Below, piece by piece: positions 50,365 to 57,926 of a DNA stretch of 64,000 nt. Origin of the DNA: Thermogutta terrifontis (GTDB lineage Bacteria; Planctomycetota; Planctomycetia; Pirellulales; Thermoguttaceae); NCBI RefSeq assembly GCF_002277955.1, contig NZ_CP018477.1:2563206-2627205 (forward strand), in the 5' to 3' direction. The position numbers were made by a program, and so were the translations under genes. How positions within the stretch are numbered: the stretch's first letter is position 1; each line of letters starts with the position of its first letter. The notes under the pieces were generated by a model. It searched no databases. It saw nothing but the letters and a program-made list of their open reading frames with translations, and was not told the origin of the DNA.

Positions 50365-51861
50365 TTAATTCTGTGAAACTTGAACAGGCCGAGCGGGCAC
50401 CTCTTTCGGCAGGCCGAGGTCTTCTCTGGAGTAAAACTTCCACTGATTGTTTTCTCGGATCGCAAGATAAGCATCACTTGCCCGGTCTAAAACCGCCGTC
50501 AGCATTATTTCTCCGGTAACCCCATGCCACGGATCCCGCCGCGTGGCCAGCACATCCCGTATTTTGGCACGATTGAGTCCGGCCAGTTGGATCGCCCAGA
50601 TCAACATTTGAGTCCCATCGTAGGCATGCGCGGCGTAGGTTTCTGGCTCACAACCGAATCGCGCTTTAAATTTCTGCCGAAATTCTTCCAACCGGGAGTC
50701 ATCACGCGCGGGATTCCAGGGCGAAGCACAAACCACGCCCTCGGCATTTTTGCCAGCGATTTTCACAAAATCATCAAGCAAACAGCGGTCGCACGCAAAA
50801 AAGGGCTGTTTCATTCCCATCTCGCGCATCTGGTTGAGGATGCGGGCACCGTCTTCCGCGTCGCCCCAGTGAACAACCGCTTCCACCTGAGCGTCAGCAA
50901 GTCGTTGCAACTCCATCGAGAAGTCCTGTTGCCCCACAAAGTACGCCATCTCGATAGGCACAGGCCGTTCCAGGCGACGACTTGCATCACGAAATTCGCG
51001 CACCCCGAAACGGCCATAGCGGTTGCTCGCTCGAATGATGCCGACGCGACTGAGGCCGAGCTTCTTATAGATATAATCCGCTAGAATATAACACTGACGC
51101 CGGTCATCCGCAATAACTCGCAGAACCCATGGAATATTCGTCTCAATGAATGTCGGGTCTGTATCACCTGTATTGACCACCGGTACCTCCGCCTTGAGAG
51201 CGACGCGAATTGCAATATGACTGTTCGCTCCGTCGATCGTGCCAATGATCGCCCAAACATTCTCTATGTAGGCCAAGCGAATAATCTCATCTCCAGAAGA
51301 CCCCCACAGGCCGTTGTCATTGCGAACAACAAGTTCGAATGGTATTTTCCGCCGCCAGTAGCCGCCTGCGGCGTTGGCTTCCTCGATTGCAAGCTGGCAA
51401 CCACGGAGCATCATTTGTCCCAGATTCTCCTCATGGCTTTTTCCACCCGTTGCCACCGACACCGTAGGCTCGATCGGCCCCAAAAAGCCGATCTTAACAG
51501 TATCCACGTGTTCTGGCTCAGGAATACCCCGTCCCGGTCCTGTGTATTCCATCTGTACGAGGAAATACCTTTTAAAAGGTTGGGTCAGCCGTCCGAATGG
51601 ATCCAATTCTTTGGGTGTGTCGGCATAAACGGGGTCCACACGCAGGGGGAGTTGCGGCACTTGATAGGCCCCCGCACGATTGATGCGTTCGAGGATGCTC
51701 AACGTATAGTCATCCACAGGAAATGGCAGGTCTTCCTGATTTGGAAGAGCCCGGTTGTCTGCGCCCACTGTCGGGGCGGAATCGGATGCCGCAGCCAAAC
51801 CCATCTCCCAGATGAACATCGTGACTAAAACTAAGCCAGTAATAATGGTAACCCGACACAT
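50365..51861 (-). CDS. Second type-1 periplasmic ligand-binding protein
   Basis: A 498-residue exported protein of the same fold as its downstream neighbour. The signal peptide is MCRVTIITGLVLVTMFIWEM followed by GLAAA; GGAGAGAGGG lies before the ATG. A ~90-residue N-terminal extension (FPVDDYTLSILERINRAGAY) precedes the binding domain at about 120-460 (VKIGFLGPIEPTVSVATGGK; LAIEEANAAGGYWRRKIPFE; YAAHAYDGTQMLIWAIQLAG). It is about 50 residues longer than the first. The 3-base gap to the next gene implies co-translation. Two divergent binding proteins in one operon suggest two ligands or a heterodimeric sensor. Confidence 0.86.
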   Translation of the reverse strand: MCRVTIITGLVLVTMFIWEMGLAAASDSAPTVGADNRALPNQEDLPFPVDDYTLSILERINRAGAYQVPQLPLRVDPVYADTPKELDPFGRLTQPFKRYFLVQMEYTGPGRGIPEPEHVDTVKIGFLGPIEPTVSVATGGKSHEENLGQMMLRGCQLAIEEANAAGGYWRRKIPFELVVRNDNGLWGSSGDEIIRLAYIENVWAIIGTIDGANSHIAIRVALKAEVPVVNTGDTDPTFIETNIPWVLRVIADDRRQCYILADYIYKKLGLSRVGIIRASNRYGRFGVREFRDASRRLERPVPIEMAYFVGQQDFSMELQRLADAQVEAVVHWGDAEDGARILNQMREMGMKQPFFACDRCLLDDFVKIAGKNAEGVVCASPWNPARDDSRLEEFRQKFKARFGCEPETYAAHAYDGTQMLIWAIQLAGLNRAKIRDVLATRRDPWHGVTGEIMLTAVLDRASDAYLAIRENNQWKFYSREDLGLPKEVPARPVQVSQN

Positions 51862-51903
51862 AGTTCAACCCTCTCTCCACTCCTTATCAACCTATACACA
51901 ATT

Positions 51904-53139
51904 TTACTTTTCGCTCGTTGAGTTTAATTTATTAAGCCATTCTGGTTGCCGCCTGACTCCCGGGTAGTAGCCCCGCCCGATACCATGCGAAAGTCCCTTT
52001 GCAGTTCCTACCCATACGTCATCGCCATCAAAGTCCATTGCAATTATGAAGTTATGTGCGATACTCGTTTCAAGTGGAACTTCTTTAATTTTTCGTCCTT
52101 GACGGAAGACCTCCGCGCGTCCGCTCGAGTCATCACCGTTGCGGTAATAGGAGACGTAGGTATCGGTGGCGTAGTCAGCGACGACTCCGAGTCCCTTGTC
52201 TGTGCACATCCAACACTCCTGTCCGGAGCGAGCCCGAAGCGCGTTGGTGAAGTCGCTGGGAAGACCCGTCTCATGAGCATAAAACCCACGCCAGTATCGG
52301 CCGTCGTATCGACACTGCCCGAAGTAGGTGGATACCCAAAGCGCTCCGCCTACATAGTTTGCCGCGGTGGTAATGACATGAATGATTCCATCATCGCGGA
52401 AGAGGTCGATCTCCATTTCCCGATCAGGATCGAGATAAACCTTCCATTTTTCCGTCGGTACGTCGAATTCCAGGCAGCCACTTCCCCACACGGCAAGGAA
52501 AACCTTATTCACCTCCGGTGAGTAAAACACGTTGTAATTCCAGATTTCTTCCATTGGTGCGTTTTTCTCGGTGAAAATTGTCCATTCTTTAGTCGTCGTA
52601 TTATAGCGGCTTGCTCCGGCAGTTGTGGCGCACCATACGTTATCGTGTTCGACCGCTATCGCATAGACGACATTATTGACTAGTCCGCTGTTCAACTGGT
52701 GAAAATGGTCAAATCGCCCGCCGGACAGGCGAGCCACGCCACCTCCGAAGAGAGCCAGCCACACGTCACCGGTTTGGGGATCCACGTCAATTCCAGTTAC
52801 GGCACGCCAGGGAAGGCCATCTTTCTCCCTCCACACCGTGAATTTCCGCGTCTTCTTGTCATAACACGCCAGGCCGTTTTCCGTACCAACCCAGACCTTC
52901 TCCCCTGCACAACGCACGGCGAAAATATGGTCGTTGGGAAGTCCATCCTCTTCCGTAAAGTTTTCCCACTCCGTGTACACATACGGTAAATCATCGTCTG
53001 TAAGATTATCGACACTCTGCCCAAACGCGAGCTTGGGCACCTGTGCACCTGAAGCTTTTTCACCAGAAGTGGTTTCGGCCCATGCAGTGCCGGTCGCGAG
53101 TAGCCATGCCATTACCCACAGAAATACTGCACGCCACAT
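51904..53139 (-). CDS. Exported Reg_prop-type beta-propeller protein
   Basis: A 411-residue secreted propeller. The signal peptide is MWRAVFLWVMAWLLATGTAW followed by AE; GAGG lies six bases before the ATG. Repeats of the two-component-regulator-propeller type are visible: WENFTEEDGLPNDHIFAVRC, VWVGTENGLACYDKKTRKFT, VWREKDGLPWRAVTGIDVDP, VWLALFGGGVARLS, DVWVGTAKGLSHG. Such propellers are normally the sensor part of hybrid histidine kinases, but this protein ends after the propeller and has no transmembrane helix or kinase. Confidence 0.84.
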   Translation of the reverse strand: MWRAVFLWVMAWLLATGTAWAETTSGEKASGAQVPKLAFGQSVDNLTDDDLPYVYTEWENFTEEDGLPNDHIFAVRCAGEKVWVGTENGLACYDKKTRKFTVWREKDGLPWRAVTGIDVDPQTGDVWLALFGGGVARLSGGRFDHFHQLNSGLVNNVVYAIAVEHDNVWCATTAGASRYNTTTKEWTIFTEKNAPMEEIWNYNVFYSPEVNKVFLAVWGSGCLEFDVPTEKWKVYLDPDREMEIDLFRDDGIIHVITTAANYVGGALWVSTYFGQCRYDGRYWRGFYAHETGLPSDFTNALRARSGQECWMCTDKGLGVVADYATDTYVSYYRNGDDSSGRAEVFRQGRKIKEVPLETSIAHNFIIAMDFDGDDVWVGTAKGLSHGIGRGYYPGVRRQPEWLNKLNSTSEK

Positions 53140-53163
53140 AGTTGTCCTCGCTTCTCCGATCAG

Positions 53164-56076
53164 TCACAATGTTTTCAAATACTCAATAAGATCGTTCAAT
53201 TGATCCTTCGTAAGGTCGTTCGTCACACCGTGGGTGTCGTACGGGTTGTGGACAGTCCAAATTTCTTCCAGCGTCGGGGCGATTCCGTTGTGAAGATAGG
53301 GAGCGGAGTTATAGATGTTGAGAAGCTGTGGCGTATCAAACACACCATGCCGATCCAGCTTCATTTTGGTGCCCACATCGTGACTTCGCCGATCTGTGTA
53401 CAGCGGCGGTGGGTGGCAGGTGACACAACGATTTTCCGGTGGGATCAGGCGCCCATCATTCGTATAAATCCTCTCGAAAATAGCCCGACCGCGACGCTGT
53501 GCGGGAGTGAGCGGCGCCCCAACAGGTCGATGCCGATTGGGAGCGAGCGGGATAGTGCAGATATAATAATCCAGGGCCGTTAATTCCTCCGGAGTAAAAG
53601 GCTGAATGCGGGTAAAGAATACGGCAAGGCGGGTTCCGCATTGACGGGAAAGTGTCGGGTTGATTCCCTCCCATTTGAATGGGGATGTGTCAAGAATTCC
53701 CCTCAGAGTTCGGTTGTCGACGGGGTTGACCCCAATATCATCTTCAATATCGTACGTCAATCCTTCAACATGTCCGTCGGGATGGCAGCTCGCACAGGAA
53801 AACTGTCGATGGAATGTATTTTTCGCGCTGTGGAAAATGCGTTCCCCAAGCCGTTCGCGTGTGATAATCTTCGGACCACCCAGGTCAATTGTTTTCACGA
53901 GCTCCAAAGACTGAACGTCAATGATCCCTATGCTGTCATCGAGAGAATTCGCCACAAGGAGCAGCCCGCGTTTCTTATCGAGTGCAAGCCCCCGTGGACA
54001 GTGACCGACATCGATCTGCTTCAGAACGAACTCTGTGGCAGGCCCCAGGTGGTTGGGAAGAATTGATTCTCGAGTTTCGTCCGGATATGAACGAACGACC
54101 GCTTCCAGCTTCTTGAGATCAACAACCGCCACGCGGCTGTTACCCGCACTGGTGACAAACGCCTGGAGACCGTCCGGGCTGATGACAACGTCATGCGGAT
54201 CAGGAAAACATTCGCCTGGCTCATCGAGCAGGACTTGGTCAATGCGACCGTCCGGCCAGAGAATTCCCAGCCCGTTGGTGATCGTCCAGCCTTGAAGCAG
54301 TCGCGTGATTGGAATCACGTTCTTATGCCGGGCCAGGGTAAAAAGTGCAAATCGCTGCTTCGGATCCCAGGCCACTCCACGGAGGCCATTAGCCCCATGC
54401 GCCACCGGCCGATTCACGACTTGGACTGTGCTTGTGTCCAGTATGGTCAGCTCAGTCTGAGCTTCCGTGCGGAACGGCACAAATCGCGAGTAGATATTGG
54501 TAACCACAAGCCACTTTCCATCCGGTGAAAGACTCAAAGACCAAGGACCGCGTCCCGCGCTCAATGTCTTGACAACCTTAAATGACTTCAAGTCAACGAC
54601 GGATATATCATCCGAAAGAAAATTACAGACATACAAAAAGCGCCCCTGTGAATCGATCAATAGTCCGTGCGGCTCATCCCCGACAGAAATCGTTCGCACC
54701 ACTTTTTTTGTACGAATATCGACGACCGATACTGAATCATCCAGCCGGTTACTTACAAATGCGTAGAGGCCATCGGGCGTGAACGCTACGTCATGGGGTT
54801 GACGCCCCACGGGGATTTCGCCGCGAACCGTCATGGTGTCCAAATCGAGTAAAGCCACTGTATTTGAAGCCTCGCAGGCCACCAACGCAATGTCAAAGTT
54901 CGGCGATACGGCAATATTCACCGGCGTCTTATAAACCACTTCCGAATTCTGTGTGGAACGATCAGGCTGGGAAGGATGAGCAATTTTGGCCATCATTTGC
55001 TCGAAATCGAATGGTTTATCCGGGCTTGATTGATGGCATCCGAGGCATGTTTCACGGGTGGGTTTCCTAAGCGATCCGTCCTGCTGAGACAGATTACGCC
55101 GCCGGGACTCGACATGCTGACTTCCTGGGCCGTGACAGGCCTCGCATCCAACACCCTCGAACAGGTTGAAGCTCTCGCGAATTGCAGCAGCCGGTACATG
55201 ATAGGCCGTGGAATGACATTTCAAACATTGCGTCGCCGTCCGTGGATCCCCCTCCACCCCCCGCTTTTTCGCCAATTGCTGCCCTTTGGTCGAACCCAAG
55301 CACGAGTACGCCCCGGCGTGTTTACTTTCCAGCCACTTGCTGAACTGCCATCCGGAACGAGCACCGTCGTGGCACTCTGCACACACTGCAGATCCCACAA
55401 GGGCCGACTGCGTCTTGTCTACGGGCGGAGCGGGTCTTTCCAGTGGCGAGAGCGACGCATTAGATGGAACCGGATGTTTAATCGATTGCCAACCTTTGGC
55501 AATATCGAGGCCGGATTTACCCAGCACGCGCTGGTGGGATTCCTTCGGAGCGTGACAATATATACAACCTTCCAGCCCGGGCATGCGCAGGCCGCGTTCC
55601 ATGGCCTTCTGCCGATCCCGCATAATAGCAGCATCCGCATACTCACTTCCGGGTCCGTGGCATTTCTCGCACTGAACACCCTCGCGAACTGAAAATGTCG
55701 GATCCAGCTCCCAGGGTTCTGCCTCTGCTGCCGTTGCATGGCAACCCAGACATATCCGTGACTGATCGGGTTCCTCGGCCACTCCACTCAGTCGTGCAAT
55801 CTGCCTGGCCTCTGGCTTGTGCAGCGCCGCATACGCCCGGGCATGGGCAGATTGTGCCCAAATACCGCATTGATCGCCCAAAGATTCTCCTTCGTGACAC
55901 TCTGCACATACCTTCACACCGACATAAACAGGCTGAAAATTAGGCGGTGCGGCTTTTGAATCACGGGCCGCCAAAACCGAAACGCTAATCCCGATTAAGA
56001 TCCACGGTATCCGCCTCACCCAACTTGACCCCTTACCGGAGGATCGCAAAGTGCGTCTAAATCCCGCTGTACTCAT
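53164..56076 (-). CDS. Exported ten-haem cytochrome c with YVTN propeller and peroxidase-like C-terminus
   Basis: A 970-residue secreted electron-transfer protein. After a signal segment (WILIGISVSVLAA), CxxCH motifs begin at about residues 57, 109, 136, 171, 232, 284, 311, 344, 761 and 884. The first eight form two tetrahaem units with near-identical spacing (52, 27, 35 versus 52, 27, 33), including CEKCHGPGSE versus CEACHGPGSQ, in cytochrome c554 style. A YVTN-type beta-propeller covers about 365-745 (VVDIRTKKVVRTISVGDEPH). The C-terminus with two haems resembles dihaem cytochrome c peroxidase/MauG ends. GTG 56085 is a possible longer start; ATG 56076 is preferred. Confidence 0.88.
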   Translation of the reverse strand: MSTAGFRRTLRSSGKGSSWVRRIPWILIGISVSVLAARDSKAAPPNFQPVYVGVKVCAECHEGESLGDQCGIWAQSAHARAYAALHKPEARQIARLSGVAEEPDQSRICLGCHATAAEAEPWELDPTFSVREGVQCEKCHGPGSEYADAAIMRDRQKAMERGLRMPGLEGCIYCHAPKESHQRVLGKSGLDIAKGWQSIKHPVPSNASLSPLERPAPPVDKTQSALVGSAVCAECHDGARSGWQFSKWLESKHAGAYSCLGSTKGQQLAKKRGVEGDPRTATQCLKCHSTAYHVPAAAIRESFNLFEGVGCEACHGPGSQHVESRRRNLSQQDGSLRKPTRETCLGCHQSSPDKPFDFEQMMAKIAHPSQPDRSTQNSEVVYKTPVNIAVSPNFDIALVACEASNTVALLDLDTMTVRGEIPVGRQPHDVAFTPDGLYAFVSNRLDDSVSVVDIRTKKVVRTISVGDEPHGLLIDSQGRFLYVCNFLSDDISVVDLKSFKVVKTLSAGRGPWSLSLSPDGKWLVVTNIYSRFVPFRTEAQTELTILDTSTVQVVNRPVAHGANGLRGVAWDPKQRFALFTLARHKNVIPITRLLQGWTITNGLGILWPDGRIDQVLLDEPGECFPDPHDVVISPDGLQAFVTSAGNSRVAVVDLKKLEAVVRSYPDETRESILPNHLGPATEFVLKQIDVGHCPRGLALDKKRGLLLVANSLDDSIGIIDVQSLELVKTIDLGGPKIITRERLGERIFHSAKNTFHRQFSCASCHPDGHVEGLTYDIEDDIGVNPVDNRTLRGILDTSPFKWEGINPTLSRQCGTRLAVFFTRIQPFTPEELTALDYYICTIPLAPNRHRPVGAPLTPAQRRGRAIFERIYTNDGRLIPPENRCVTCHPPPLYTDRRSHDVGTKMKLDRHGVFDTPQLLNIYNSAPYLHNGIAPTLEEIWTVHNPYDTHGVTNDLTKDQLNDLIEYLKTL

Positions 56077-56201
56077 TATCGCCACGTCCGACGTTCACGT
56101 TTAAAATGCCTACCAACTACTCGCATGCTAAACTCACGATTTATTCGCAATCCCTGCTGCGATGACCTATACAAGCTTATCCTAAAACGCACGACAGTCC
56201 T

Positions 56202-57881
56202 TTAGTCAGGTTCAACAACTTTGAGTACCTGGTTCGCCTTGACGTTCTCCAAACGTGTTTTTTTACCGTTTGGCCAGCGGATTTCGACCCAGTCGGCAAC
56301 GGTGTTGTCTCCCGACCCAAAATGAACCCGCGGATCCATCTGCGACAGGTATCCACGGGTCGGAATAGCATCGCGGAACTGAATCAGCGACCCGGCGCGG
56401 ACTGTGACCCTGGCACCGATCGCATCCGTTTTTCCATTAGAGCGCTTGGGCCAAACCATAAGCCAATTCTTCCGGTTTCCCCCGTCGTTGCGTAAAAGGA
56501 CTGGCCTATCATTGAGATTAATTATGAGGAGGTCTAGGTCACCATCATTATCAAAGTCACCACATGCCACAGCCCGTCCTACATGCTTTTCGTGGAAATA
56601 TGCACCGGATTGATGCGACACGTCGACGAATTGTCGATTTCCCACATTCCTCAAGAGCACATCCTCTTCCGGATATTCATGGTGGGCATCCCCGTTTGCC
56701 ACAAAAATATCCAACCAGCCATCATTGTCGTAGTCGAAAATGACCGATCCCCAGCCGGTGTATTGTCCACACACAGCGGCGATTCGTGAACGTGCCGTCC
56801 AATCCTCAAAATATTCACCGAAATTGATGAGCAAGCAGCTATAATCCATATCTGGAATGAAAAGATCCAGCAAACCATCGTGGTCAATATCGCCAAAGTC
56901 CGGCCCCATACTGGATACACCCTGCCCCGCCTCTCCAAAGGCAAGGCCCCTGGGTAGGGCTTCGTTGCTGAACTTCCCGCCTCCCAAATTCAGGAAGAAA
57001 TCGTTTGCCATCGCATCGTTAGTAACATAAATATCGAGCAGGCCATCGTTATTTACGTCGGCCACCGTCGCGCTCATGCCACGCCCCTCCGGATTCCATA
57101 CTCCTGCTTCTTTGGTAACATCGGTAAAAGTGCCGTCCCCATTATTTCGATATAGACAATCCGGTTGTCCCTCATAACTCAGCGGGCCTGGATAGCCGTC
57201 CGCCTTATAAAAAGCACGAAAGGCCCCCAGATCATATTGCAGATAGTTACACACATAGACGTCCAGCAGTCCGTCGCCGTTGTAATCAAACCAGGGTGCG
57301 GACAGGCTCCATCGGGGATCATCCAGGCCAGATTGGCGGGAAACATCGGTAAATGTTCCATCCCCGTTATTATGGTAGAGAACATTTGGACCATAATTGA
57401 GGACATAAAGGTCAACAAATCCATCATTATCGTAATCTGCTGCTGAACATCCGCTTCCGAAATGCGTGTCGCCGACTCCCGCCTGATCCGTCACATCCGT
57501 GAATGTTCCGTCTCCGTTGTTTCGATACAGAGCGTTGCGAAGCTGCCCGCGTAAATGACGGCCTCGATTACTGCTGACGCCGGGAGTCCAAGCACCGTTG
57601 ACAAAGTAAATATCCATCAGGCCATCATTGTTGTAATCAAAGAACAGCGCCCCGCTGCCTGTCCCTTCGACGATGTTGCTGAGTTCTTCATCGCCAAAAC
57701 TGTGTTTAAAGGTGATGCCTGCCTCCCGCGTCACATCCGTGAAGGTTGGCAGGCTCTGAGCAAGAGACGGCACGCTGAGCGTGGTCCAGTAAAGGGACAC
57801 TGAAGCCAGAAACGCTAGACGCATCCACCGGGCAGGTGCGTTTGTGTATAGAAATCTGTATAGAAATGATAACGTGTTCAT
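56202..57881 (-). CDS. Exported CRTAC1-like FG-GAP/UnbV protein
   Basis: A 559-residue secreted protein. The signal segment is RLAFLASVSLYWTTLSVPSL, ending SLAQ. FDYNNDGLMDIYFVNGAWTP, ADYDNDGFVDLYVLNYGPNV, FDYNGDGLLDVYVCNYLQYD, ADVNNDGLLDIYVTND and GDFDNDGDLDLLIINLNDRP are successive calcium-binding FG-GAP/VCBS loops, each commonly followed by NNGDGTFTDVT. An ASPIC/UnbV-type domain ends the protein (IGARVTVRAGSLIQFRDAIP; VEIRWPNGKKTRLENVKANQ). It resembles the C-terminal half of the TPR protein at 45321 without the TPR part. It shares the cluster with the multihaem proteins. Confidence 0.88.
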   Translation of the reverse strand: MNTLSFLYRFLYTNAPARWMRLAFLASVSLYWTTLSVPSLAQSLPTFTDVTREAGITFKHSFGDEELSNIVEGTGSGALFFDYNNDGLMDIYFVNGAWTPGVSSNRGRHLRGQLRNALYRNNGDGTFTDVTDQAGVGDTHFGSGCSAADYDNDGFVDLYVLNYGPNVLYHNNGDGTFTDVSRQSGLDDPRWSLSAPWFDYNGDGLLDVYVCNYLQYDLGAFRAFYKADGYPGPLSYEGQPDCLYRNNGDGTFTDVTKEAGVWNPEGRGMSATVADVNNDGLLDIYVTNDAMANDFFLNLGGGKFSNEALPRGLAFGEAGQGVSSMGPDFGDIDHDGLLDLFIPDMDYSCLLINFGEYFEDWTARSRIAAVCGQYTGWGSVIFDYDNDGWLDIFVANGDAHHEYPEEDVLLRNVGNRQFVDVSHQSGAYFHEKHVGRAVACGDFDNDGDLDLLIINLNDRPVLLRNDGGNRKNWLMVWPKRSNGKTDAIGARVTVRAGSLIQFRDAIPTRGYLSQMDPRVHFGSGDNTVADWVEIRWPNGKKTRLENVKANQVLKVVEPD

Positions 57882-57926
57882 AAGGTAGACGACCTCTCCG
57901 AGTGCGGTCTGCTGATTTACAAGATA

